Positions 52,880-61,904 are shown, numbered from the stretch's first letter. The stretch: DNA of 64,000 nt from Daejeonia sp002484105 (GCF_051175565.1 NZ_CP195105.1:1178001-1242000); one strand, 5' to 3'. Made by a program: numbers and translations. The notes: generated from the sequence alone by a model not told the origin.

Positions 52880-54187
52880 TTATTTTGTAAATCTGACAGC
52901 CATTTTTCTGTCGGTGGCTCTTTCAGCGTCAGATGCAGTAGCGGGGATTTTAGCAAATTCGCTGCCGTATCCTTCTGCACTCACGACCTGTGATCCCACT
53001 CCTTTGTCAGACAGCCATTTCAGGATGAATTTGGCTCTGTCGGTAGAGATTTTTTTATTAATGGTTTCGTCCCCTGTTTTATCAGTGTATCCACCAATTT
53101 TGATTTTAGCATCGGGATATGCTTTCAGGATGGCTACCAGGTTGTCGAGCTGTGTTTCAGACCCCGGTTCCAGTTCGGTGGAAGATCCCATTTTGAAGTT
53201 GACATGGTCGAAGTCATACCATATATCTTTCAAGGCACTGTCGTCTGTTGCTTTTTTATAGCCTTCTCCTTTCAGGAACGCAATCATTTTGTCTTCCATT
53301 CCTCCAAGATAGCCTTTCAGTTTTGCGCCGTTCAGGTCGATATCCTGTTCTACTTTTGTTACAGTTGTGGTTCCATCGCTTACTACGGAAGAATCCTGAG
53401 TTACGGTAACGGAATCTCCGGTAACGGTACCTGCTTCGGTTTTCTTTTTGTCGCACTGTTTCCATAGGAACCATGCTGCCAGAGCCAGAAGAAGGATGGG
53501 CAGCAACCACTTCCATACAGAACCGCCACCGTCATTGCCGGCATTGTGGAAATCTTCCTTGATTTCGGAACGTGTAACATCGATTTTTTCTTTGGCAACA
53601 GCTGCTTTTTCTGCAAGGTTGTCTTTGGCTGTGGATGCTACAGATTCTACATTTTCTTTGGCTTTCCCAAACCATTTCTCAGTATCAAGACCGAGAGCGG
53701 CGAGAGAGAGTCCGGCAGGTAGTAAAGAGGAAAGCAATCCCTTTTGGTCTCCCAAGAGGTTTTTGATGCCCGAAGCGTCAAGGTTGTTGTCGCTGGCATA
53801 TTTGCCTACTGATCCCAAAGTAGCTCCTGTAACAAGGTTCAGAAGAGAATTGGTTGAAGTATTGCTGATTCCGGCAAAATGTGCAACACTGTTGACGAGT
53901 CCGGCAAGTTTATCGCCGAAAATGCTTGTCAGCAGGGTGGTGATTAAGGAATTTCCGGTGCTGTTGCCGAGCAGGTTGCTCAGGATTCCGGAAGAAGAAG
54001 CACCGGTAATAGCGTTCAGTACACCTGGATTGTCTGCATTGTTGGCAAGGCCTCCTACAACAGCAGGCAACAGTCCGCTGATGGCTTTTGATATTCCGGA
54101 TTCGCTTTCGCCCAGTTGGGAGGCAGCCTGAGATATCAAAGCTGGTCCGAGTTGTCCTTTGATCAGGTCAATTAAGTTTAATGACAT
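52880..54187 (-). CDS. DUF937-OmpA fusion, inner-membrane-type topology
   Basis: 435 residues. There is no signal peptide. The N-terminal ~200 residues are a Gly/Ser/Leu-rich DUF937 domain (LIDLIKGQLGPALISQAASQ, GLLPAVVGGLANN). A stretch at about 170-215 is Lys/Glu-rich, followed by one membrane helix near 224-243 (WLLPILLLALAAWFLW). The C-terminus (about 325-435) is an OmpA-like peptidoglycan-binding domain with IKIGGYTDKTGDETINKKIS and TDRKMAVRF. The topology suggests a cytoplasmic DUF937 domain and a periplasmic OmpA domain, linking the inner membrane to the cell wall. This is inference from hydrophobicity. Confidence 0.82.
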   Translation of the reverse strand: MSLNLIDLIKGQLGPALISQAASQLGESESGISKAISGLLPAVVGGLANNADNPGVLNAITGASSSGILSNLLGNSTGNSLITTLLTSIFGDKLAGLVNSVAHFAGISNTSTNSLLNLVTGATLGSVGKYASDNNLDASGIKNLLGDQKGLLSSLLPAGLSLAALGLDTEKWFGKAKENVESVASTAKDNLAEKAAVAKEKIDVTRSEIKEDFHNAGNDGGGSVWKWLLPILLLALAAWFLWKQCDKKKTEAGTVTGDSVTVTQDSSVVSDGTTTVTKVEQDIDLNGAKLKGYLGGMEDKMIAFLKGEGYKKATDDSALKDIWYDFDHVNFKMGSSTELEPGSETQLDNLVAILKAYPDAKIKIGGYTDKTGDETINKKISTDRAKFILKWLSDKGVGSQVVSAEGYGSEFAKIPATASDAERATDRKMAVRFTK

Positions 54188-54214
54188 AACAGTTTAATTT
54201 AAAGTTAAGTATCT

Positions 54215-54222
54215 CAAATATA
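54215..54222 (-). promoter_or_regulatory. Promoter -7 element TATATTTG for the DUF937-OmpA gene
   Basis: Minus-strand TAnnTTTG match 27 bases upstream of the ATG at 54187. Confidence 0.5.
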
Positions 54223-54269
54223 AAAAAAATAACAAACAACAACTGATATTTAAGAAACTTTAATGTCTG

Positions 54270-55745
54270 TTAATATGCTTTGGCAAAAATAACACGCTGC
54301 GAGGATGCTTTTCCTGATATCAGAGAGACGCCTTCCTCCTTCTCATTGTTGAGCGGGATGCAGCGGATGGTGGCTTTTGTTTCGTTTTTGATGCGTTCTT
54401 CTTCTTCTTCTGTTCCGTCCCAGTGTGCGGAGATGAAACCTCCTTTTTCTTCGAGCACTTTTTTGAATTCTTCATAGGAATCCACTTTGGTGATATGTGT
54501 CTCGCGATAGTCGTACGCTTTCTGGTAGATGGCTTTCTGAATGTCCTCCAGCAACTGTACAATATGGTTTTCAATATGCTCCAGGGCGTGGGTTTCTTTG
54601 GTCAGATTGTCTCTTCTGGCAATTTCCACGGTACCGTTTTCAATGTCTTTCGGACCGATGGCAATGCGTACAGGAACACCTTTCAGTTCGTATTCGGCAA
54701 ATTTCCATCCTGGTTTGTTTTGCGTATCGTTGTCGTACTTAACGGAGATTCCTTTACTTTTTAGTTTTTCTACAAGATCAAATGCCACACCATTTACCTG
54801 CTCAAGCTGATCGTCATTACGGAAGATCGGAACAATTACGACCTGGATAGGTGCCAGTGCCGGCGGAAGTACCAGTCCGGAATCATCCGAATGCGTCATG
54901 ATCAGGGCGCCCATCAGTCGGGTGGAAGTGCCCCATGAGCTGGCCCACGGATAATCCATTTTTCCTTCTCTGTTGGCAAATTTAACGTCGAATGCTTTGG
55001 AGAAGTTCTGCCCCAGGAAGTGAGAGGTTCCTGCCTGCAGAGCTTTGCCGTCCTGCATCAGTGCTTCGATACAATAGGTTTCGTCAGCACCGGCAAATCT
55101 TTCGGATGGTGTCTTGATACCGCGAATTACAGGTATTGCCATAAATTTTTCGGCAAAGTCGGCATATACTTCCATCATTTTTTCGGTTTCTTCTATGGCT
55201 TCTTCACGGGTGGCATGTGCAGTATGGCCTTCCTGCCAGAGGAATTCTGCAGTCCTCAGGAAAAGCCGCGTGCGCATTTCCCAGCGTACAACATTGGCCC
55301 ACTGATTAATGAGGATGGGGAGGTCTCTGTACGACTGTATCCAGTTTTTGTAGGTATTCCATATGATGGCTTCGGAAGTGGGCCTTACGACGAGTTCTTC
55401 TTCAAGTTTAGCTTCGGGGTCTACGATTAGTTTATGGGGGTTCTCTGGATCGGTTTTCAGGCGGTAATGGGTGACTACGGCACATTCTTTGGCAAATCCT
55501 TCTGCGTTTTTTTCTTCAGCTTCAAAAAGGCTTTTTGGGACGAACAGCGGGAAGTAGGCATTGACGTGTCCGGTTTCTTTAAACCTTCTGTCCATTTCGT
55601 CGCGCATTTTTTCCCAGATCGCATATCCGTATGGTTTGATCACCATGCAGCCTCGTACTCCGGAGTTTTCTGCAAGGTCTGCCTTTACAACAAGTTCATT
55701 GTACCATTTGCTGTAATCTTCGCTTCTTGATGTTAATTTTGCCAT
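54270..55745 (-). CDS. proS: Prolyl-tRNA synthetase (archaeal/eukaryotic-like, type 3)
   Basis: 491 residues. A class II synthetase without the bacterial editing (INS) domain. Motif 2 lies in RWEMRTRLFLRTAEFLWQEG and motif 3 in MGALIMTHSDDSGLVLPP. An anticodon-binding domain and a short C-terminal zinc-type domain follow, ending in a conserved Tyr (..AKAY). The length and C-terminal Tyr mark the short ProS type common in Bacteroidota. Divergent from the Gly/Trp/Tyr-rich lipoprotein gene. Confidence 0.95.
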   Translation of the reverse strand: MAKLTSRSEDYSKWYNELVVKADLAENSGVRGCMVIKPYGYAIWEKMRDEMDRRFKETGHVNAYFPLFVPKSLFEAEEKNAEGFAKECAVVTHYRLKTDPENPHKLIVDPEAKLEEELVVRPTSEAIIWNTYKNWIQSYRDLPILINQWANVVRWEMRTRLFLRTAEFLWQEGHTAHATREEAIEETEKMMEVYADFAEKFMAIPVIRGIKTPSERFAGADETYCIEALMQDGKALQAGTSHFLGQNFSKAFDVKFANREGKMDYPWASSWGTSTRLMGALIMTHSDDSGLVLPPALAPIQVVIVPIFRNDDQLEQVNGVAFDLVEKLKSKGISVKYDNDTQNKPGWKFAEYELKGVPVRIAIGPKDIENGTVEIARRDNLTKETHALEHIENHIVQLLEDIQKAIYQKAYDYRETHITKVDSYEEFKKVLEEKGGFISAHWDGTEEEEERIKNETKATIRCIPLNNEKEEGVSLISGKASSQRVIFAKAY

Positions 55746-55825
55746 TCGTTATTTAACTTTTGTTATGAGGTATAATCTAATTTAAAAAGTGTATTTTTAT
55801 GCCTTTAAAACCACTGAAAATGGTA

Positions 55826-55851
55826 TAGTTTTGGTATAAAGTGCAAATATA
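55826..55851. promoter_or_regulatory. Divergent promoter pair for proS and the aromatic lipoprotein
   Basis: A plus-strand TAGTTTTG (55826-55833) and a minus-strand TATATTTG (55844-55851) lie in the 133-base gap, so the two promoters interleave. Confidence 0.45.
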
Positions 55852-55878
55852 ATTTAAATAAAATTTTATTCCTTCATC

Positions 55879-56838
55879 ATGAAAAAAAATATACATAAAA
55901 AACTTTTCGGAATTATGAAGCCATCTGTTTTTCTGTCAGCATTTTCTGCTTCATTAATGCTGATGTCATGCATGGTGCAGACGGGTGGGTATTCCGAAAC
56001 TGACGGAGTTTACTATAATCCCAATACCGATACGCTGCCTGCAGGATACGGAATTAATAATTCCGGAAATCAAGTGGGTAATTATTATGATTACCAGAAT
56101 GCTGACAGCTATCCTCAGTATCCAGTAGATTCTACATACAATGGCTGGCAAAATACGGGAATTACAAGTGACTGGGGTACGTTTTCCGGTTCGGAGACCA
56201 ACTATTACGGATGGGATTCTCCCTGGTATGGCTACGGATATTATCCGGGTTTCAGTATGGGCTGGCGTTGGGGCGGCAGTCCGTGGGGCTGGAATTCCGG
56301 ATGGAATTTTGGTTTCAACTGGGGTTGGGGTTCTCCTTGGTATGGTGGCTACTATGACCCGTTTTGGGGAAGCTGGTATAATCCATGGTATTCCGGAATA
56401 TATTATCCTTATTATTATGGAGGAGGATATTATGGCAACCGCTGGGGTTATAACTACCCGAGAAGGGCTGCAGGGGCGGACAGAATACCTGTTGGCGGCA
56501 ACAGAGCTGGTACCTTTAACAGAGCCGGTAATTCAATGAGGGCGCCAGGGCTGAATAATGGAAACGGAAGAGTGCCGGGAGTTCAGAACAACAGAACAGG
56601 CAATCGCCAGTATTATCCAAATGTGAATAACGGACGTGTTCCGGGAGGTCAGATGAGAAATACATCTCCGCAATATACGCCCAACCAGCAGTCCCCACGT
56701 AATGATGGTTTCAGAAATGACAGCGGTTTCCGTAGTGGTGGCAGCAACAATGGCGGCGGTTTTCGTTCCGGTGGCTTTGGCGGCGGCTCTTCTTCCGGTG
56801 GTGGCTCGAGAGGTGGTGGTTTCCGTGGTGGCAGATAA
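55879..56838 (+). CDS. Low-complexity Gly/Trp/Tyr-rich lipoprotein
   Basis: 319 residues. A lipoprotein signal with the lipidated Cys near residue 31 (LMLMSC). Residues about 110-190 are a dense Gly/Trp/Tyr/Pro region made of short imperfect repeats (such as SPWYGGYYDPFWGSWYNPWY). The C-terminal 110 residues are Gly/Arg/Asn-rich and end in GGG/RGG repeats. Such composition suggests an extended, sticky envelope protein rather than an enzyme. I do not know a function. Annotators sometimes transfer the neighbouring name 'prolyl-tRNA synthetase' to such proteins, which is wrong. Confidence 0.75.
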   Translation: MKKNIHKKLFGIMKPSVFLSAFSASLMLMSCMVQTGGYSETDGVYYNPNTDTLPAGYGINNSGNQVGNYYDYQNADSYPQYPVDSTYNGWQNTGITSDWGTFSGSETNYYGWDSPWYGYGYYPGFSMGWRWGGSPWGWNSGWNFGFNWGWGSPWYGGYYDPFWGSWYNPWYSGIYYPYYYGGGYYGNRWGYNYPRRAAGADRIPVGGNRAGTFNRAGNSMRAPGLNNGNGRVPGVQNNRTGNRQYYPNVNNGRVPGGQMRNTSPQYTPNQQSPRNDGFRNDSGFRSGGSNNGGGFRSGGFGGGSSSGGGSRGGGFRGGR

Positions 56839-56869
56839 AAATATCAAATAATAAAAATTAATTCAGGTA

Positions 56870-58294
56870 ATGATTAAAAAATCTTTAGCAATACTGAGTG
56901 TTGCGTCTTTCTTTTTTGCGCAGGCGCAGGATGTGTCAGTTGTTAAAAATTCTGCAGATGTATATTCCAATTCGGCTTCGGTATCGGATGGTACAGCAAA
57001 GTTTAACTCTATGGCAGGCGCAATGGGGGCTCTTGGTGGTGATATATCTACCATCAATACCAACCCGGCCGGTATCGGCGTCTTTATCACGAGTGATTTG
57101 CAGGGAACTCTGAATATTGCAGACAATAAGAACAGCAGTGCGCTCGCCGGATCTTCCTACAGTTACAAAACCAATCATACTGATCTTGGTCAGGTAGGCG
57201 GGGTTGCAGCTTTTGAAGTAAACAAGGGTACATCTCCCTGGAAGTTTGTCAATCTGGGTGTGAATTTCGTAACGCGTTCTATTGAAGATTATACGGAAAC
57301 TCCTGCAAATAACAATATTACCTATTCAGTCGGAGATGACCAGTATTTTGTATTTGACGGACATGCTTACGACCGCACAGGAAACGTTTCCAAAATGAGT
57401 ATCGCTGTAGGAGGAAATTATGATAACAAGCTATATGTAGGTGGTGGCATCCATATTCATTCGGCAAATGTTACGCAATATGATACTGCTGCGCTCACCC
57501 TGAATTCTTCCGAATCTGGATTTACTCCTGTAACATCTTATTTTTACAAACAATATACTCCTTATGATGAAGATGCCAGCGGATTTTCTGCTAATCTTGG
57601 TATTATAGGCAAGGTGAGCAATGAGTTCCGTCTTGGTGCAGCGATTGAGACCCCAACATGGTGGAAGATTGACCGCGCTTATAATTGGTATTCTAATTCT
57701 TCTGAATATCAGGATGGTACTTATTCCGAAACACGTCATTTTACATCACCTCTGAAGGCTACGCTCAGTGCAGCTTATGTGCCAAGCAAGAATTTGGCAC
57801 TGAATGTTGATTATTCCATTGGTGTTACCAAACCTAAATATTCTACCGATGATGCCGGCTCCGAAAACGAACTGAATGATTTCTATTCAGATTATTATAA
57901 AAGTATTTCCGAAGTACGTATCGGAGCAGAGTACCGTATTCAGCAGTTCCGGCTCAGGGCTGGTTATGCCTATGCGAGCAAACCTTTTGATAATATCACT
58001 ATGGATGCTTTTAATACGGACGGAACTTCTGGCAACAAGACCTTTGATAATCTGTATGTGGGCGAAAGAAATACAATAGGTTTCGGTATCGGATATGACT
58101 TCCGGGCGTTTTATCTCGATGCTGCATATCAGAATATTACTTCCAGATATGCCAATCCTTTCCTTTATGGATCCAACGCTGCGGGTTCCGAATATTATTC
58201 TTCAAATAATTATATCTATGGAGATTCTTCTGCCGTGTCCGATGTTAAAAATACCAGAAATGTGTATACCATCACGCTGGGCTGGAAATTCTGA
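56870..58294 (+). CDS. FadL/OmpP1-like outer-membrane protein
   Basis: 474 residues with a signal peptide (MIKKSLAILSVASFFFAQAQ). The mature N-terminus has the FadL-type NTNPAGIG motif near 62-69, after GGDISTI; a beta barrel of alternating strands runs to the end, closing with an aromatic C-terminus (TITLGWKF). FadL-like proteins admit hydrophobic molecules across the outer membrane; the substrate is not known. It lies 31 bases after the lipoprotein gene, so the two are probably co-transcribed, and it ends at a bidirectional terminator. Confidence 0.85.
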   Translation: MIKKSLAILSVASFFFAQAQDVSVVKNSADVYSNSASVSDGTAKFNSMAGAMGALGGDISTINTNPAGIGVFITSDLQGTLNIADNKNSSALAGSSYSYKTNHTDLGQVGGVAAFEVNKGTSPWKFVNLGVNFVTRSIEDYTETPANNNITYSVGDDQYFVFDGHAYDRTGNVSKMSIAVGGNYDNKLYVGGGIHIHSANVTQYDTAALTLNSSESGFTPVTSYFYKQYTPYDEDASGFSANLGIIGKVSNEFRLGAAIETPTWWKIDRAYNWYSNSSEYQDGTYSETRHFTSPLKATLSAAYVPSKNLALNVDYSIGVTKPKYSTDDAGSENELNDFYSDYYKSISEVRIGAEYRIQQFRLRAGYAYASKPFDNITMDAFNTDGTSGNKTFDNLYVGERNTIGFGIGYDFRAFYLDAAYQNITSRYANPFLYGSNAAGSEYYSSNNYIYGDSSAVSDVKNTRNVYTITLGWKF

Positions 58295-58312
58295 AGCAGA
58301 CAGACTAAAGTA

Positions 58313-58347
58313 TAAAAAAAACAGAGCATTTACCGTGCTCTGTTTTA
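58313..58347. terminator. Bidirectional terminator
   Basis: Stem ACAGAGCA / TGCTCTGT with a 7-base loop, an A-run before and T-rich sequence after; it separates two convergent genes. Confidence 0.8.
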
Positions 58348-58369
58348 TTTTGTAAAGCCTTGGGATTAC

Positions 58370-58654
58370 TTAAAACCACCCTTTTTTATTTCTTACATAA
58401 GTATTGTCAAACTGCTGGTCACTCATAGTTAGATAGATAATACCTTCAATGAACGGGAGAACTGTTGCGATCCCGCATGTCACGATATTGAGTACAATCT
58501 GTATGATTCCTTCTTTGATGTATCCCAGAAAAAACTTGTTGGCACCGAAGGCTCCCAGAAAAATACCCAGAAGCGCTGCTGCAATTTTCTTCCCGGAGTG
58601 GTAAGGTGCCGGAGTATTACCGTTTTGAGGTTCATTATAGCCATATGTTTCCAT
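58370..58654 (-). CDS. TM2-domain protein
   Basis: 94 residues. A short polar Asn/Pro-rich N-terminus is followed by two membrane helices with the TM2 pattern (KKIAAALLGIFLGAFGANKF, FFLGY, then ATVLPFIEGIIYLTMSD). The function of TM2 proteins in bacteria is unknown. It is a single gene with its own promoter element. Confidence 0.85.
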   Translation of the reverse strand: METYGYNEPQNGNTPAPYHSGKKIAAALLGIFLGAFGANKFFLGYIKEGIIQIVLNIVTCGIATVLPFIEGIIYLTMSDQQFDNTYVRNKKGWF

Positions 58655-58709
58655 TGTTTGAATTTTTACGTATAAGTATTACTATCTGCACTAAAGTTAC
58701 AATTTCCGG

Positions 58710-58717
58710 CAAATATA
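58710..58717 (-). promoter_or_regulatory. Promoter -7 element TATATTTG for the TM2 gene
   Basis: Minus-strand TAnnTTTG match 55 bases upstream of the ATG at 58654. Confidence 0.45.
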
Positions 58718-58839
58718 TCCACCATATTTTTCCCGGAAAGTGACCTGTTTCTCTGTCGAAACAGGCTGAAAGGCTGAAATAAAGCATTTGATGTTCAGAT
58801 TTTTGAATTTTATAACAGACAAGATCATCCAAAAATATC

Positions 58840-58847
58840 TATCTTTG
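58840..58847 (+). promoter_or_regulatory. Promoter -7 element TATCTTTG for lptB
   Basis: Perfect TAnnTTTG match ending five bases before the lptB ATG; leaderless or nearly so. Confidence 0.6.
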
Positions 58848-58852
58848 CCCAC

Positions 58853-59914
58853 ATGATTCTGAGAGGAGAAAACTTGATCAAGGAATACGGTCCCAAAAAA
58901 GTAGTGAAAGGCGTTTCTGTAGAAGTTTCGCAAGGTGAAATTGTTGGGTTGCTCGGCCCGAACGGTGCTGGGAAAACCACGACATTTTACATGATTGTTG
59001 GCCTTGTGAAGCCGACTTCAGGACAGATTTTTCTGGATCAGCACAATATCACAACAGATGCGATGTACCGCCGTGCACAAAAAGGAATCGGGTATCTTGC
59101 ACAGGAAGCTTCTGTTTTCCGCAAGCTGACTGTAGAAGAAAACCTTCTGGGCGTGTTGCAACTGACGAAACTGTCTAAACGCGAGCAGCAGATTAAATGT
59201 GATGAACTGATTGAGGAGTTCTCGCTTCAGCATGTTCGCAAAAACCGCGGCGATTTGCTTTCCGGAGGGGAACGCCGCAGAACGGAAATTGCACGCTGCC
59301 TTGCCACCAGTCCGAATTTTATCCTTCTCGATGAGCCTTTTGCTGGTGTAGACCCGATAGCGGTAGAAGACATCCAGAAAATCGTCCGCAGTCTGGTCGA
59401 TAAAAATATCGGAATTCTGATTACCGACCACAATGTGCAGCAGACACTGGCGATCACACATAAAACGTATATTATGTTCGAGGGGCGTATCCTGAAGGAA
59501 GGTTTTCCAAGAGACCTTGCAAACGATCCACAGGTGCGTGAAGCCTATCTCGGGGAGAATTTTGTCTATCAGGACATTCTCAACAAACCTAAAAAAAGGA
59601 CTTATGTCTACAACATATGGGCAGGGAATTTTGATTCCAAAGATCAGTTTCAGCGTTTTGTGGACGAAAAATTCCAGAATGCAGACAACCTGAGGCTTTT
59701 CTACGGATTTGAAGATATCAGTTTTGCATCGCTTGCCAATTCGGAGATCGAACACATCTTCAGTGATGTGGTGGATAAGAATGCAAACAATTCTTTTCTC
59801 TTTCAGCGTATGGAAATTGACGCCCAATATACTCTGGCAAACGCAGAGGAGTTGTCCCGGGAACTCAGCCAGCCAGATTTGCATTATCTCACCAGCGTTA
59901 CATTTGAAGAATAG
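58853..59914 (+). CDS. lptB: LPS-export ABC ATPase LptB with a C-terminal extension
   Basis: 353 residues; typical LptB proteins have about 240. Residues 1-237 are a complete LptB: Walker A GPNGAGKT (35-42), signature LSGGERRRTEIARCLA, Walker B ILLDEPFAGVDP, and the usual end VREAYLGENF. It powers the LptBFGC pump that extracts LPS from the inner membrane. Residues 238-353 are extra: a linker (NKPKKRTYVY), then a compact-looking segment starting NIWAGNFDSKDQFQRFVDE. The frame is uninterrupted. I do not recognise this domain with confidence; its start faintly recalls some immunity-protein families. Confidence 0.92.
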   Translation: MILRGENLIKEYGPKKVVKGVSVEVSQGEIVGLLGPNGAGKTTTFYMIVGLVKPTSGQIFLDQHNITTDAMYRRAQKGIGYLAQEASVFRKLTVEENLLGVLQLTKLSKREQQIKCDELIEEFSLQHVRKNRGDLLSGGERRRTEIARCLATSPNFILLDEPFAGVDPIAVEDIQKIVRSLVDKNIGILITDHNVQQTLAITHKTYIMFEGRILKEGFPRDLANDPQVREAYLGENFVYQDILNKPKKRTYVYNIWAGNFDSKDQFQRFVDEKFQNADNLRLFYGFEDISFASLANSEIEHIFSDVVDKNANNSFLFQRMEIDAQYTLANAEELSRELSQPDLHYLTSVTFEE

Positions 59915-59941
59915 CGAGCATGCAGGATTTATAACAATATT

Positions 59942-59966
59942 ACCGGTTTTTACCGGTTTTTTTTTG
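59942..59966 (+). terminator. Terminator of lptB
   Basis: Small CCGGT / ACCGG hairpin with a T4 loop followed by a long T-run. Confidence 0.65.
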
Positions 59967-60015
59967 TGTCTTTCGAGACTAATCTGCTATTTTTACCATT
60001 CACAAAATTTGGGAT

Positions 60016-61824
60016 ATGACTAAACCTTTTCAGCGTACACGGGGTCTGATTGGTATTTACAGACAGCTTTCTCCATTTATCAGGCCATACCGGAAAATGA
60101 TTGCCGGTACACTTGTCCTGACTTTTCTCGGCGCACTGGCAGCTCAGGTCAACCCGGTCGTCCTGAAATATACAGTAGACGAAGTTACCCAGCTCACACA
60201 TCTTCCACATCCGATGTCGCAAGGGATTCATGTGCTGGTGGTTATTTCCGTTATCCTTCTGGGAAAAGAACTGGCGAATATTTTTATCAATTTCGGTCAG
60301 AAATTTTACGGTGAAAAAATAAGAATCAGCGTCAGTTCGGAATTAGCCCAAGAGGCTATAGATAAAATTCTTACCTATCGTGTATCTTATTTCACAGACG
60401 AAAACCACGAGTCCGGGAAACTTCAGACACGTATTGACCGTGGCATAGAGAGTCTTACGCGCCTGGTGCAAAATTTTTTCATTGATATTCTTCCGCTGTT
60501 TTCCAATGCCATGATTGCGCTTGTGATTATGTATATGCAGAATGTTTATGTAGGTCTGGTCTCCACTGTTGTGGTTCCTGTGTATTTTTATGTCAGTTCG
60601 CTGCAGGCAAAAAAACTCAACGGAGTACGCCGTACATTGCGCAATCAGCGGGAGCAGAAAACTTCGGGGCTTCTCAATCTCATTAATTCGATAATGGTGA
60701 TCAAAAGTTTTGTCCGCGAAAAGTTTGAGGGCAAAAAACAGTACGACCTGCAGATGCAGTTGATGGATAGCCAGCTCTATACACGTAAGACCAATTTTTT
60801 CTACGACGGTCTCAAGACTTTTATCGAGCAGATTGGTGTGGTGCTTATTATCCTCCTTACCGTGTATCTTGTGCTGGATCAGCAGATGACAGTAGGCGCC
60901 ATTATGCTTCACATCATGCTGTTCAACAACGTCTCTGCGCCTATTCGGCAACTTCACAGGATTTATGACGACATGAATGATGCAATGATTTATGCAGAAG
61001 GCTATTTTGATATTCTGAATGCTTCGGGCGAGGAAGAACCCAACGGAAACTACCGCGGAAAAGAAATCAAAGGAAAATTTGAACTCCAAAAGGTCAGTTT
61101 CACCTATCCTAACGGTACAAAGGCGCTGCATGAGATTTCGATGACGATTGAAAACGGCAGTACGACGGCTCTGGTTGGGCTGAGTGGTGCCGGAAAATCC
61201 ACCGTGATTAATCTGCTCTGCAAATTTTATCTTCCCGATTCCGGTAAAATTCTGCTCGATGGCGTTTCTCTGAATGATTATGACAATACTTTTCTCAGGG
61301 ATGATATTGGGCTGGTACTTCAGAAAAACCACATTTTCAAAGGTAGTATCGAAGATAATATCCGTTACGGAAAAATGGAGGCAACGCATGAACAAGTAGT
61401 AGATGCAGCCCGGAAGGCTTATCTTCACGACCAGATCCTTGAACTTCCTGAAGGATATCAGCATGATGCTACCCAGCTTTCCGGAGGTCAGCAACAACGT
61501 ATTGCCATTGCGCGTCTTTTCCTGAAAAACCCGCCGGTAATTTTTCTGGACGAACCTACCGCAAGCCTTGATGCTATTGCTACCGAACAGATCAAGAACT
61601 CGCTGGATGCCATTAAAGAAGGGCGAACAGTGATTATGATCTCTCATTCGCTCTCACAGATTCTGGATTCAGACAAAATTTATGTGATGAAAAAAGGCCG
61701 CGTGGTAGAAAATGGCACACACGACGAACTGATGGAACTTGACGGTGTTTACCGGGAAATTTTCGACGCTTCAGCAAGAAGTCTTAATCTTGACAAATTG
61801 ATCAGTTCGTACCGTAAAGACTGA
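60016..61824 (+). CDS. MsbA-type ABC exporter (fused permease and ATPase)
   Basis: 602 residues. Six membrane helices in the first ~330 residues, then an ABC ATPase with Walker A GLSGAGKST, signature LSGGQQQRIAIARLFL and Walker B VIFLDEPTASLDA. The size and layout fit half-transporters that export lipids or drugs. Proximity to lptB suggests, but does not prove, a lipid A-flipping (MsbA) role. It is separated from lptB by a terminator, so it is probably transcribed on its own. Confidence 0.88.
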   Translation: MTKPFQRTRGLIGIYRQLSPFIRPYRKMIAGTLVLTFLGALAAQVNPVVLKYTVDEVTQLTHLPHPMSQGIHVLVVISVILLGKELANIFINFGQKFYGEKIRISVSSELAQEAIDKILTYRVSYFTDENHESGKLQTRIDRGIESLTRLVQNFFIDILPLFSNAMIALVIMYMQNVYVGLVSTVVVPVYFYVSSLQAKKLNGVRRTLRNQREQKTSGLLNLINSIMVIKSFVREKFEGKKQYDLQMQLMDSQLYTRKTNFFYDGLKTFIEQIGVVLIILLTVYLVLDQQMTVGAIMLHIMLFNNVSAPIRQLHRIYDDMNDAMIYAEGYFDILNASGEEEPNGNYRGKEIKGKFELQKVSFTYPNGTKALHEISMTIENGSTTALVGLSGAGKSTVINLLCKFYLPDSGKILLDGVSLNDYDNTFLRDDIGLVLQKNHIFKGSIEDNIRYGKMEATHEQVVDAARKAYLHDQILELPEGYQHDATQLSGGQQQRIAIARLFLKNPPVIFLDEPTASLDAIATEQIKNSLDAIKEGRTVIMISHSLSQILDSDKIYVMKKGRVVENGTHDELMELDGVYREIFDASARSLNLDKLISSYRKD

Positions 61825-61904
61825 GCGGAAACTACTGTGATTTAAGGAAATGTTAAATTTTAATAAAATTTTAAGCATTATCATTTGCGTATTCCGTAAA
61901 TAAA

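Noticed and set aside
55746..55878. T-box or riboswitch upstream of proS
   Set aside because: The 133-base gap is AT-rich with two promoter elements and no visible antiterminator or specifier structure.
60343..61647. A 434-codon open frame opposite the MsbA-like gene
   Set aside because: Its composition is the complement of an ABC transporter; no domain or promoter supports it.
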